Part shown: positions 10,550-19,970 of the stretch, piece after piece
Layout: the number at the start of each line of letters is the position of its first letter
Numbering within the stretch: position 1 is the first letter of the stretch
Source of the DNA: Karalla daura
Lineage: Eukaryota > Chordata > Actinopteri > Chaetodontiformes > Leiognathidae
DNA length: 64,000 nt
Assembly (NCBI GenBank): GCA_029224185.1
Contig: CM055198.1
Location: 3,856,424-3,920,423 of the forward strand
Reading direction: 5' to 3'
Notes under the pieces: generated by a model
Seen by the model: only the letters and a program-made list of their open reading frames with translations
Database searches by the model: none
Told to the model about the DNA's origin: nothing
Program-made: the position numbers and the translations under genes

Positions 10550-12149
10550 TGTGTGTGTGTGTCAGGGTGTGTGCATATACACTGTGTGTCCACAGCACAG
10601 CAGCTGACATCTCATGAGACAGGAGGTTAGGGGAGGGGGTTGAATGAGAGAGCACTCGAAAACAACCTAGAGGTTTAACAGGGAGGAATAATCCGAAAAC
10701 GGGGGAGTGAACGGAGAAGTCGGACTGTCAAAGCCTCGTTTCCAAGGTCTGACGCAATGTGAAACCATGGAGTGCGTTACATGCGGCCACTTGCATAGCA
10801 CCTGCATTTTTGGAGATCTGAAAGTTTCTCCTCCAGACAAGGACCAAAATTATGTAGTTCAGCTGTGTGAGCCTCAATTGGGACTCAGGACACAACAGGA
10901 CTCTACATCAAAAAACCTTTCCTTGAATCTAAATCAACCATGATATTAATAACCCCTCCCTATGATGCAGCCCTTAAACAAGTCAGCCATTGTTTAAAGT
11001 GACCATTACACAGAAATGTCAATTCTGCATGACACATTGCATTCATGATAATCTATTTGCCAGCCCTTGTGACCATTTTGTCCCATCGCTCTACATGATT
11101 TTTGTTATCGTGTTGTAACCTGAACCTCACCATGGGCTCCATTGCTTTGCTCCGAAGATACCTGGTTTGTCCTTATCCTCAGCCCTGTGGTGGGAATTGT
11201 CATCCACTAGGGGAAATTCTTTACTTTTTTTTTGTCAGTCAAGAAATCTGGTTTGAATGCAAGTCAGTGGGGCAAGAACATCCACCGACAGTTAAGTACT
11301 GTAGGTTAGATGAGCGTGATAGTACCTTACAGTCTAATGGAGCATCACCGTATCGCCATCACCACATGCTTTTGACATGTCCAAGACTGTGATAACGCTA
11401 AAATTAAAGCAATCAATCAATCGATCAATTTTACAGTCAATCAATATATTAAAAATGAATCATTTTGTAATACAGCAATTAGAACTGTCATGATACAATA
11501 TTTTGTAGAGATTTTTGTGAGAAAAAAGGTCAAAAAGTGTATCAGATGTTTTTATAGCTAAAAAAAACACAGCTATAGAGTATAAATAAACTGGACGTTC
11601 TTGGGCAGTCTGACAGTAAGCATGAGGACAATATCTTGTGATAGGAGGGGATGAGTGGATGGATGAATGGATGGATGCGTGAGTGAGTGAATGGAGGGAT
11701 GAATGGATGGATGGAAACTGTATTGTCCCTTTCATTCTATTCAGTCTCCAGATTCCAAGTTGGAACAACGAACTTTGCAGAGCAATAGGACAAAGAATCC
11801 GTGAGAATCCGTGCAATTCATCACAGCGGGAGTGCAAACAAGATATAGATAGGGGCTCTACAGCATGTATTAGCGCTGGGACTTTGCGAAAAGAGTTGGA
11901 GGAGCTGTGGGCCTGCGTGCACTCACCTATCCTGAGGAAGACCACCACGCTGAACATGGACAGCAGGGTGGGGATGACCACTCCGAAGAAGATGGACAGC
12001 TTCTGGGGCTGCGGCTGCCGCTGTTGCGCCGACCTGCGCTGCGGGCTGCCCAGCTCCTGCTCCGCGGCCTGGCCGGCCGGAGGAGCCCGCAGCTCGGACT
12101 CATTGACACTGGTGGAGAGGCGGTAGTGGAGGAGAGGGGTCCGCTCCAT
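3950..12149 (-). CDS. slc12a9: Solute carrier family 12 member 9 (CCC-family cotransporter-like), 5' partial gene, six exons
   Basis: Spliced CDS join (minus strand): 12149-11927, 8969-8835, 7929-7792, 7543-7223, 5027-4920, 4061-3950, giving about 346 residues of a family whose human member is about 914 aa. What is seen: an N-terminus containing PLLxYRL, a TM1 of the form VVIPTLLSMFSVVVFLRIG, then GFVVG, an ATNG-like STNGAL, GGAYYMISRALGPE, FNGCTGIMAGSNMSGELKNPS and CDR. These motifs follow SLC12A9 in order. All junctions are GT-AG and phase 1 except the last donor (phase 2). Known of the family: 12-TM APC-fold membrane proteins. SLC12A9 (CIP1) has been described as an NKCC1-interacting family member, and its own transport activity is poorly defined. 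The C-terminal half is outside the window. SLC12A8 was considered and fits much worse. No disabling change was seen in the six exons. Confidence 0.93.
4062..4919 (-). other. slc12a9 intron 5
   Basis: An 858-bp intron, GTGGGT...CAG. It is AT-rich and contains a compound AT/AC microsatellite at about 4264-4337. Nothing else was recognised. Confidence 0.85.
4264..4337. repeat. Compound (AT)n(AC)n(AT)n microsatellite
   Basis: An AT dinucleotide run, then about 50 bp of AC repeats with one AA interruption, then AT again. It lies within intron 5. Confidence 0.9.
4920..5027 (-). CDS. slc12a9: slc12a9 coding exon 5 (TM6 region)
   Basis: 108 bp, phase 1 to phase 1, residues 273-309. The acceptor is CCCACAG. 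It begins with the split Ala codon G|CC, giving AGYTVDYTTG, then NLMNFATVFAVMFNGCTGIMAG and SNMSG. FNGCTGIMAG(A/S)NMSG is one of the most conserved SLC12 signatures (around TM6), which makes this exon assignment very secure. The donor is GTGGGT. Confidence 0.95.
5028..7222 (-). other. slc12a9 intron 4
   Basis: A 2,195-bp intron, GTAAGC...CACAG. Open frames up to about 125 codons occur on both strands (for example around 5820-6173 and 6748-7125). They show no domain, conserved motif or composition suggesting real coding. No transposon was recognised. Confidence 0.85.
7223..7543 (-). CDS. slc12a9: slc12a9 coding exon 4 (TM4, TM5 and extracellular loop)
   Basis: 321 bp, phase 1 to phase 1, residues 166-273. 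It begins after TGCCCCAG with DVTVEAAS. Two hydrophobic helices follow (about YWWSLLYATVITLLCLLVCL and FLIFLVVMFVLGTVFISFF) separated by AHIYAKAT. The C-terminal part is a hydrophilic loop with two N-glycosylation sequons (N-G-T and N-F-T) and the conserved ANFTGFKLDTLLGNL, which matches the FTGFNSSTLKDNL-type segment of SLC12A9. The donor is GTAAGC. Antisense open frames over 7159-7494 are shadows. Confidence 0.93.
7544..7791 (-). other. slc12a9 intron 3 (short)
   Basis: A 248-bp intron, GTGAGT...CCCCAG. No feature was seen inside. Confidence 0.88.
7792..7929 (-). CDS. slc12a9: slc12a9 coding exon 3 (TM3 region)
   Basis: 138 bp, phase 1 to phase 1, residues 120-166. It starts after ACTCAG with AT|ATG ATC AGC (YMIS) and encodes the family-conserved RALGPEFGGSIG, followed by a hydrophobic helix (IMFFLANVCGSALYVLGLVEAIM) and DTFGQPEG. 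The donor is GTGAGT. GGSIG followed by a long hydrophobic helix is the typical start of TM3 in SLC12 proteins. Confidence 0.92.
7930..8834 (-). other. slc12a9 intron 2
   Basis: A 905-bp intron beginning GTATCC and ending CTCAG. In the gene's sense the 5' end runs into a CT-rich then CA-rich tract (8772-8818). Nothing else was recognised. Confidence 0.82.
8772..8818. repeat. (TG)n(AG)n imperfect microsatellite near the exon 2 donor
   Basis: An interrupted TG run followed by AG/AAAG repeats on the plus strand. On the gene strand this is a polypyrimidine (CT)n then (CA)n tract beginning about 16 bases after the 5' splice site. Confidence 0.85.
8835..8969 (-). CDS. slc12a9: slc12a9 coding exon 2 (TM2 region)
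   Basis: 135 bp, phase 1 to phase 1, residues 75-120. The acceptor ends CTAG at 8971-8970, and the first codon is split G|GT (Gly75). It encodes GFVVGYSGLYQ, a hydrophobic TM2 (AMFLVAYFIISMTVLSI), and ends STNGALDAGGAY. The donor GTATCC (8834-8829) is weak compared with GTRAGT. It is chosen because it alone joins T|AT to restore the conserved GGAYxMISR motif with exon 3. Confidence 0.88.
10469..10562. repeat. (TG)n microsatellite in intron 1
   Basis: About 94 bp of TG repeats with a CGCG interruption near 10545. Confidence 0.95.
11650..11722. repeat. Degenerate (GATG)n / (GAAT)n tetranucleotide repeat
   Basis: Repeated GGATGGATGAATGGATGG-like units with GAGT variants. It is imperfect and therefore older than the dinucleotide tracts. 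Confidence 0.8.
11927..12149 (-). CDS. slc12a9: slc12a9 coding exon 1 (start codon, N-terminus, TM1)
   Basis: Encodes residues 1-74 plus one base of Gly75. The ATG at 12149-12147 is preceded by GCCGCG and followed by G, a good Kozak context. Residues 1-50 are a hydrophilic, Gln/Pro/Ala-rich cytosolic tail. Residues about 52-74 are hydrophobic and form TM1, ending FLRI. The exon ends at a GTGAGT donor (first intron base 11926). The exon is strongly GC-rich, consistent with a promoter CpG island. A 147-codon plus-strand reading frame over the same bases is only its antisense shadow. Confidence 0.92.
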
Positions 12150-12370
12150 CGCGGCGCAGGATGCCGGGAGCGAGCCGCAGACGGCGGGGAGCAGCCGCTT
12201 CGACAGCCCGGGCTGCTGGCGGGTCTGGGTCAGAGTAGGTGCAGAGTCCCGACTAGACTGGCCGCCTCATAGCACAGCCGCAAATGCTGCACTGGCAGGA
12301 CGGAGACCGAAAACCAGCGCCTGGAACCTGCGGCTGCTGGGGGACAGACAGAAAGAGTGAGAAAAGTCGG
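12150..12370 (-). promoter_or_regulatory. Probable slc12a9 promoter / 5'UTR, GC- and CpG-rich
   Basis: Immediately upstream of the slc12a9 start codon the sequence is GC-rich with many CpGs (GCGGCGCAGG, CGGCGGGGAGC, GACTAGACTGGCCGCC), continuous with the GC-rich exon 1. No convincing TATA box is visible at a useful distance. This is the pattern of a CpG-type promoter. The transcription start and any upstream non-coding exon cannot be fixed from sequence alone. Confidence 0.45.
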
Positions 12371-13423
12371 CACGCTCAGCCGCCGTTTGACCACTAAGTA
12401 CCAGCTTAGTTTCTGTTTAAGTCTGAAGAAGCGATCATGTGATAGTCCGAAGTCAAGTCACCTCAATCACTGGGACAGATTCCGGCGGCAGGTTTCACAA
12501 TAAAAGCAAGCGACCGCGGACACGTTCTACTTCCACATTTACACTTCATTTTTACACTTTTTATGTCATTATTTAAACACAATTTATCCGTGAGCAGTAA
12601 GACAATTCACAAGGTAACAAGACCTGTCATTGATACAGCTCCGTGTCTGGGTTTGGTTAGAGTCTAGGAATCAATCTCGCCCCACCTAAAAGAAAGCAGA
12701 GTAGAGAAAATAAAAGTAAAATGGTCTTTGGGCGGTCCTCTTTTGTTGTGTGCGTGCCTTTACAACGTGCCAAACAACTTGATTGAAGTTAAACAAATAT
12801 CGCCTTTGACACAATCTTCAATAAAGTGGGTCTATTTCCTGTTTTAGTCTGCGTTTTTCCAGCTATACCTTGTCTAACTTGACGACGTTTTCTCAGGCAG
12901 GTCCCAGTTTTTCTGCCTGTCGCTCTCGCTCATGTGATGGGGTCGGGTGGGCCAATCAGTGCCCATGTAAATAGAGGTAAAAAATGAAGTTGATAACTCG
13001 TGATAACTTGTTATCGCGACAATCACGACAGGGCCGGTGAAACTCTTCAAGTGACGATAAATCGCGAGATTCGTCTAATCTAGGACTACCACACCTGTAT
13101 TGAGCAGGCGTTGCAAAAAGGAATAGAAATGTTAGTTAGTTAGATAGTTCATGACGACTGTCAGCATCTACGATCTGCTGGATTGCAGCAAAGGCAAAAT
13201 ACAGACCTTGGTATCTGAAACTTGTTATTACTAATAAATGAAGCAAAGATTGCACCATTGCATAGCATAATAGTAACGGAATGAGTTTAAAAAAAACTAT
13301 ATTAACGATACCTGGTTGTTTACAATTTTGATGTAAAAAAATAATCAAAAATGCATGAAACTATCAAGTCTGCTTTAAACTTTATAAGAATAACATAGAA
13401 GAAAGGGTTATTTTAGGTGAAAT
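12371..13423. other. slc12a9 upstream flank, no gene recognised
   Basis: AT-richer non-coding sequence. It has no open frame of interest, no RNA gene and no recognisable transposon. It separates the gene's promoter region from the triplet repeat and the satellite array. Confidence 0.6.
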
Positions 13424-14303
13424 ACTACTAAATACTAATACTACTATGACTACGACTACTACGACTACTACTACGATTACTACGACAACTATTACGACTA
13501 CTACTACGACAACTATTACAACTACTACTACGACTACTACTATGACTACTATTTCTACGAGTACTACGACTACAACTACTACTACAACTACGACTACGAC
13601 TACTATGAGTACTACGACTACAATGACTACTACGACTACGAGTACTACGACTACTACGACTACTACTACGACTACTATGACTACTATGACTACTACTACG
13701 ACAACTACGACTACTATGAGTACTACGACTACAACAACTACGACTACTACTAGTAAGAGTACTTCGACTACGCCGACTACGAGCACTATGACTACGACTA
13801 CTACGACTACTACTACTACGAGTACTTCGACCACTACGACTACGAGTACTACAACTACTACGACGACTACTATGACTACTACGAGTACTACGACTACGAC
13901 TACTACGAAAACGAGTAATACGACAACTACGAAAATGAGTACAAGTACTACGACTCCTACTACGACTACTATGACTACTACGACTACTACTACGACTACG
14001 ACGACTACTACTACTACGAGTACAACGACTACTACTACAACGACCACTGCGACTACTACGACGACTACTATGACTACTACGAGTACTACGACTACGACTA
14101 CTATGAAAACTAATAATACGACTACTACTACGACAACTACGAAAATGAGTACTACGAGTACTACGACTCCTATGACTACTATGACTACTACTACGACTAC
14201 GACGACTACTACTACTACGAGTACTACGACTACTACTACAACGACCACTGCGACTACTACGACGACTACTACTACTACAAGTACTTCAACTACTACGACT
14301 ATG
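13424..14303. repeat. ACT/ACG triplet-type simple repeat, about 0.88 kb
   Basis: Built almost entirely of ACT, ACG, ATG, ACA and AGT triplets in irregular order (ACTACGACTACTACG and similar). The triplet phase is rarely lost. One plus frame therefore reads as poly-Thr with Ser/Met and one minus frame as poly-Val with Ile/Leu. The right end passes straight into the LINE fragment. Longer internal segments recur (13,770s-14,090s against 14,090s-14,290s), indicating segmental duplication within the tract. Confidence 0.95.
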
Positions 14304-14462
14304 AAGTGGTGTCTCGCAAATGACGTGGGCTTTGTAAACAATTGGCAAACTTTCTGGGGTAGACCTGGTCTCATTAGGAGGGACTGCATGCACCCCACGT
14401 TGGAAGGAGCAGCCCAACTCTCTCGTAACCTGGCTAAGAGCATTAGTCCTCCCCCACCCTGA
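14304..14462 (+). pseudogene. C-terminal fragment of LINE ORF1 (SGNH/GDSL esterase-like)
   Basis: About 52 residues: WCLANDVGFVNNW, then FWGRPGLI, then RRDCMHPTLEGAAQLSRNL, ending at a stop at 14460-14462. The D-x-x-H-P pattern corresponds to the last catalytic block (Asp...His) of SGNH hydrolases found in ORF1 of several fish LINEs. The N-terminal remainder, including the catalytic Ser block, is absent. The frame is continuous with the preceding poly-Thr frame, which is coincidental. Confidence 0.7.
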
Positions 14463-14510
14463 CTCAGAGTTGAGACCAGAAGGCAGAGGAGCAGTCTAAC
14501 ACACTCCTCT

Positions 14511-15285
14511 GTGCTTCCCTCTATTCAGTCACCCACACAGAACCCCATAGAGACTGTGTCTGTCCCCCGACTGTCCAGATTTAGCAGCAGACGAGCGACC
14601 CTGAACAATCTTCTAAAAATCAGGAGTTCCTCAGTCACTTCTCAGGACAGGAGCATTAAGTGGATGACTGAATGTCCGCTCTCCGTCTTCCAAAGCCATT
14701 CTTGTAAATGAATTAATCTCTGACAACAACATTGATGTGTTGTGTCTCACTGAAACTTGGCTCTGTGAGGGTGACTATGTTAGCCTAAATGAGGCTTCTC
14801 CTCCCAGCCAAATTAATGATGTCCCTCGATGTTCAGGCCGTGGAGGTGGGGTGGCAGCCGTCTTTGATCGTAGTCTGTTAATTACTCTGAAACCTAATAT
14901 CGATTATAATTCATTTGAAAGCCTTATCATCAGCTTGTGTCACCAAAGCTGGAAGAAACAGCCCCTACTTGTTGTAGTGCATCGGGCCCCAGGCCCCCAT
15001 AAAGATTATCTGTCTGAATTTCGAGAATTTCTTTCAAACCTAGTTCTCAAAACTGACAAAATCATTGTCATTGGTGACTTCAAGGTTCATGTAGATGTGG
15101 TCAGTGATAGCTGCAGAACAGCATTCACCTCTATAGGAGTCCATTGGCTTCTGCCAGCATGTGCTTGAACCCACGCACTGCTTCAATCACACCCTGGACC
15201 TTGTTCTATCATATGGTGTTGAAATTGAACACCTGACCGTTTCCTCCCCTAACCAACTTAAGTCCGAACACGGTTGTGTGCGAAA
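14511..15285 (+). pseudogene. N-terminal fragment of LINE ORF2 (APE-type endonuclease), frameshifted
   Basis: The first frame (14511-14711) gives a leader-like segment. The endonuclease proper is read in another frame from about 14,690: NELISDNNIDVLCLTETWL, then a Gly-rich RCSGRGGGVAAVFD, FESLIISL, VVVHRAPGPHKDYLSEF and IIVIGDFKVHVDV. A frameshift near 15,136 moves into the frame reading ESIGFCQHVLEPTHCFNHTLDLVLSYG. The expected Asn of the GDFN catalytic motif is Lys (codon 15082-15084), and the SDH motif reads SEH. At least two frameshifts plus these changes exclude activity. The reverse transcriptase domain is missing. Confidence 0.78.
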
Positions 15286-15330
15286 GAATAGCAGGATATA
15301 TACACGAAACTTAACTGACAGTGGAATTAG

Positions 15331-16110
15331 AAATCCCGATAATGGATGTGGTCCCGAGCCGAGATATTAACCCTTGCCGAAAGTGAAAAAAACGACCACC
15401 CCGGACCTGTTTCGGCCGGGATCCCGACCCCAAGCGAGCGAGCCCAAACTAGCGATTTGGGGTGTGAGCCGCCTCCGGGGTGGCCAAAGCTCACTGGAAA
15501 AAGAAATCCCAATGCCGGGTGTGGTCACGGAGCTGAGATATTAACCCTCACCGAAAGAAAAAAAAAAGTCCACCCCGGACCTGTCGTTTCGGCCGGGATT
15601 CCGACCCCGAGCGAGCGAGCCCAAACTAGCGATTTGGGGTGTGAGCCGCCTCCGGGATGGCCAACGCTCACTGGAAAAAGCAATCCCAATGCCGGGTGTG
15701 GTCACGGAGCTGAGATATTAACTTTCGCCAAAAGTGAAAAAAACGTCCACTCCGGACCTGTTGTTTCGGGCGGGATCCCGACCCCCTGGAAAAAGCAATC
15801 CCGATGCCGGGTGTGGTCCCGGAGCTGAGATATTAACCCACGCCGAAAGTGAAAAAAACGACCACCCCGGACCTGTCGTTTCAGCCGGGATCCCGACCCC
15901 CTGGAAAAAGCAATCCCGATGCCGGGTGTGGTCCCGGAGCTGAGATATTAACCCTCGCCGAAAGTGAAAAAAACGACCACCCCGGACCTGTCGTTTCGGC
16001 TGAGATCCCGACCCCGAGCGAGCGAGCCCAAACCCACGATGTGGGGTGTGAGCCGCCTCCGGGGTGGCCCACGCTCACTGGAAAAAGCAATCCCGATGCC
16101 GGATTTGATC
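15331..16110. repeat. Left edge of the satellite array: diverged and truncated monomers
   Basis: The first monomers carry many changes absent from the interior: AACTAGCGATTTGG for AACCCACCATTTGG, GCCGGGTGTGGTC for GCCGGATTTGATC, TTAACCCTCGCC for TTAAAGCTCGCC, and GGCCGGGATCCCG. Two monomers (about 15,790-16,020) are only 115 bp because the CGAG-to-CTCACTGG segment is deleted. This fits the reduced homogenisation expected at an array edge. Confidence 0.88.
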
Positions 16111-19100
16111 CTGGAGCTGAGATATTAAAGCTCGCCGAAAGTGAAAAAAAAAACCACCCAGGACCTGTCGTTTTAGCCGAGATCCCGACCCCGAGCGAGC
16201 GAGCCCAAACCCACCATTTGGGGTGTGAGCCGCCTCCGGGGTGGCCCACGCTCACTGGAAAAAGCAACCCCGATGCCGGATTTGATCCTGGAGCTGAGAT
16301 ATTAAAGCTCACCGAAAGTGAAAAAAACGACCACCCCGGACCTGTCGTTTTGGCCGAGATCCCGACCCCGAGCGAGCGAGCCCAAACCCACCATTTGGGG
16401 TGTGAGCCGCCTCCGGGGTGGCCCACGCTCACTGGAAAAAGCAATCCCGATGCCGGATTTGATCCTGGAGCTGAGATATTAAAGCTCGCCGAAAGTGAAA
16501 AAAACGACCACCAGACCTGTCGTTTTGGCCGAGATCCCGACCCCGTGCGAGCGAGCCCAAACCCACCATTTGGGGTGTGAGCCGCCTCCGGGGTGGCCCA
16601 CGCTCACTGGAAAAAGCAATCCCGATGCCGGATTTGATCCTGGAGCTGAGATATTAAAGCTCGCCGAAAGTGAAAAAAACGACCACCCCGGACCTGTCGT
16701 TTTGGCCGAGGTCCAGACCCCGAGCGAGCGAGCCCAAACCCACCATTTGGGGTGTGAGCCGCCTCCGGGGTGGCCCACGCTCACTGGAAAAAGCAATCCC
16801 GATGCCGGATTTGATCCTGGAGCTGAGATATTAAAGCTCGCCGAAAGTGAAAAAAACGACCACCAGACCTGTCGTTTTGGCCGAGATCCCGACCCCGTGC
16901 AAGCGAGCCCAAACCCACCATTTGGGGTGTGAGCCGCCTCCGGGGTGGCCCACGCTCACTGGAAAAAGCAATCCCGATGCCGGATTTGATCCTGGAGCTG
17001 AGATATTAAAGCTCGCCGAAAGTGAAAAAAACGACCACCCCGGACCTGTCGTTTTGGCCGAGATCCCGACCCCGAGCGAGCGAGCCCAAACCCACCATTT
17101 GGGGTGTGAGCCGCCTCCGGGGTGGCCCACGCTCACTGGAAAAAGCAATCCCGATGCCGGATTTGATCCTGGAGCTGAGATATTAAAGCTCGCCGAAAGT
17201 GAAAAAAACGACCACCCCGGACCTGTCGTTTTGGCCGAGGTCCAGACCCCGAGCGAGCGAGCCCAAACCCACCATTTGGGGTGTGAGCCGCCTCCGGGGT
17301 GGCCCACGCTCACTGGAAAGAGCAATCCCGATGCCGGATTTGATCCTGGAGCTGAGATATTAAAGCTCGCCGAAAGTGAAAAAAACGACCACCCCGGACC
17401 TGTCGTTTTGGCCGAGATCCCGACCCCGAGCGAGCGAGCCCAAACCCACCATTTGGGGTGTGAGCCGCCTCCGGGGTGGCCCACGCTCACTGGAAAAAGC
17501 AATACCGATACCGGATTTGATGCTGGAGCTGAGATATTAAAGCTCGCCGAAAGTGAAAAAAACGACCACCCCGGACCTGTCGTTTTGGCCGAGATCCCGA
17601 CCCCGAGCGAGCGAGCCCAAACCCACCATTTGGGGTGTGAGTCGCCTCCGGGGTGGCCCACGCTCACTGGAAAGAGCAATCCCGATGCCGGATTTGATCC
17701 TGGAGCTGAGATATTAAAGCTCGCCGAAAGTGAAAAAAACGACCACCCCGGACCTGTCGTTTTGGCCGAGATCCCGACCCCGAGCGAGCGAGCCCAAACC
17801 CACCATTTGGGGTGTGAGCCGCCTCCGGGGTGGCCCACGCTCACTGGAAAAAGCAATCCCGATGCCGGATTTGATCCTGGAGCTGAGATATTAAAGCTCG
17901 CCGAAAGTGAAAAAAACGACCACCCCCGACCTGTCGTTTTGGCCGAGATCCCGACCCCGAGCGAGCGAGCGAGCCCAAACCCACCATTTGGGGTGTGAGC
18001 CGCCTCCGGGGTGGCCCACGCTCACTGGAAAGAGCAATCCCGATGCCGGATTTGATCCTGGAGCTGAGATATTAAAGCTCGCCGAAAGTGAAAAAAACGA
18101 CCACCCCGGACCTGTCGTTTTGGCCGAGATCCCGACCCCGAGCGAGCGAGCCCAAACCCACCATTTGGGGTGTGAGCCGCCTCCGGGGTGGCCCACGCTC
18201 ACTGGAAAGAGCAATCCCGATGCCGGATTTGATCCTGGAGCTGAGATATTAAAGCTCGCCGAAAGTGAAAAAAACGACCACCCCGGACCTGTCGTTTTGG
18301 CCGAGATCCCGACCCCGAGCGAGCGAGCCCAAACCCACCATTTGGGGTGTGAGCCGCCTCCGGGGTGGCCCACGCTCACTGGAAAAAGCAATCCCGATGC
18401 CGGATTTGATCCTGGAGCTGAGATATTAAAGCTCGCCGAAAGTGAAAAAAACGACCACCCCGGACCTGTCGTTTTGGCCGAGATCCCGACCCCGAGCGAG
18501 CGAGCCCAAACCCACCATTTGGGGTGTGAGCCGCCTCCGGGGTGGCCCACGCTCACTGGAAAAAGCAATCCCGATACCGGATTTGATCCTGGAGCTGAGA
18601 TATTAAAGCTCGCCGAAAGTGAAAAAAACGACCACCCCGGACCTGTCGTTTTAGCCGAGATCCCGACCCCGAGCGAGCGAGCCCAAACCCACGATGTGGG
18701 GTGTGAGCCGCCTCCGGGGTGGCCCACGCTCACTGGAAAAAGCAATCCCGATACCGGATTTGATCCTGGAGCTGAGATATTAAAGCTCGCCGAAAGTGAA
18801 AAAAACGACCACCCCGGACCTGTCGTTTTGGCCGAGGTCCAGACCCCGAGCGAGCGAGCCCAAACCCACCATTTGGGGTGTGAGCCGCCTCCGGGGTGGC
18901 CCACGCTAACTGGAAAGAGCAATCCCGATGCCGGATTTGATCCTGGAGCTGAGATATCAAAGCTCGCCGAAAGTGAAAAAAACGACCACCCCGGACCTGT
19001 CGTTTTGGCCGAGATCCCGACCCCGAGCGAGCGAGCCCAAACCCACCATTTGGGGTGTGAGCCGCCTCCGGGGTGGCCCACGCTCACTGGAAAAAGCAAT

Positions 19101-19970
19101 ACCGATACCGGATTTGATGCTGGAGCTGAGATATTAAAGCTCGCCGAAAGTGAAAAAAACGACCACCCCGGACCTGTCGTTTTGGCCGAGATCCCGACCC
19201 CGAGCGAGCGAGCCCAAACCCACCATTTGGGGTGTGAGTCGCCTCCGGGGTGGCCCACGCTCACTGGAAAGAGCAATCCCGATGCCGGATTTGATCCTGG
19301 AGCTGAGATATTAAAGCTCGCCGAAAGTGAAAAAAACGACCACCCCGGACCTGTCGTTTTGGCCGAGATCCCGACCCCGAGCGAGCGAGCCCAAACCCAC
19401 CATTTGGGGTGTGAGCCGCCTCCGGGGTGGCCCACGCTCACTGGAAAAAGCAATCCCGATGCCGGATTTGATCCTGGAGCTGAGATATTAAAGCTCGCCG
19501 AAAGTGAAAAAAACGACCACCCCGGACCTGTCGTTTTGGCCGAGATCCCGACCCCGAGCGAGCGAGCGAGCCCAAACCCACCATTTGGGGTGTGAGCCGC
19601 CTCCGGGGTGGCCCACGCTCACTGGAAAGAGCAATCCCGATGCCGGATTTGATCCTGGAGCTGAGATATTAATGCTCGCTGAAAGTGAAAAAAACGACCA
19701 CCCCGGACCAGTCGTTTTGGCCGAGAACCCGACCCCGAGCGGGCGAGCCCAAACCCACAATGTGGGGCGTGAGCCGCCTCCGGGGTGGCCCACGCTCACT
19801 GGAAAAAGCAATCCCGATGCCGGGTGTTGTTCCGGAGCTGAGATATTTACCTTCAACGAAAAGGAAAAAAACGACCACTTTGGTCCTGTCGTTTTGGCCG
19901 AGATCCCGACCCCGAGCGAGCGAGCCCAAACCCACCATTTGGGGTGTGAGCCGCCTCCGGGGTGGCCCAC

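Larger units (their letters stand above)
8970..11926 (-). other. slc12a9 intron 1
   Basis: A 2,957-bp intron, GTGAGT...CTAG. It contains a TG microsatellite (about 10469-10562) and a degenerate GATG tetranucleotide repeat (about 11650-11722). Open frames such as 11102-11392 are not recognisable. No transposon was identified with confidence. Confidence 0.85.
14304..15285 (+). mobile_element. Decayed LINE (non-LTR retrotransposon) fragment, SGNH-ORF1 / APE-ORF2 type
   Basis: It carries the end of an SGNH-esterase-like ORF1 followed by the start of an APE-type endonuclease ORF2, an arrangement seen in L2/CR1-group LINEs of fish. It is truncated on both sides: to the left by the triplet repeat, to the right soon after the endonuclease SDH-like position (here SEH, about 15,270). 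No reverse transcriptase is present. Frameshifts and catalytic-residue substitutions show it is dead. The clade assignment is from recalled family appearance, not from a search. Confidence 0.8.

Noticed and set aside
11102..11392. 96-codon plus-strand ORF in intron 1
   Set aside because: No recognisable domain or repeat family; lies inside an intron of the opposite strand.
11683..12126. Plus-strand open frame of 147 codons over slc12a9 exon 1
   Set aside because: Antisense shadow of a GC-rich coding exon; no recognisable protein.
3950..12149. Assignment to SLC12A8 or a classical NKCC/KCC
   Set aside because: The N-terminal PLLxYRL, GGAYxMISRxLGPE and AGYxxDYTTG features match SLC12A9 and not the other branches.
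13446..14462. Poly-threonine (plus) and poly-valine (minus) proteins
   Set aside because: Pure translation of a triplet-type simple repeat. The C-terminal part of the plus frame is a LINE ORF1 fragment in chance frame.
15400..16100. CENP-B box in the monomer
   Set aside because: TTTCGGC-like stretches occur, but the required A and CGGG positions of the 17-bp box do not line up in the consensus on either strand.
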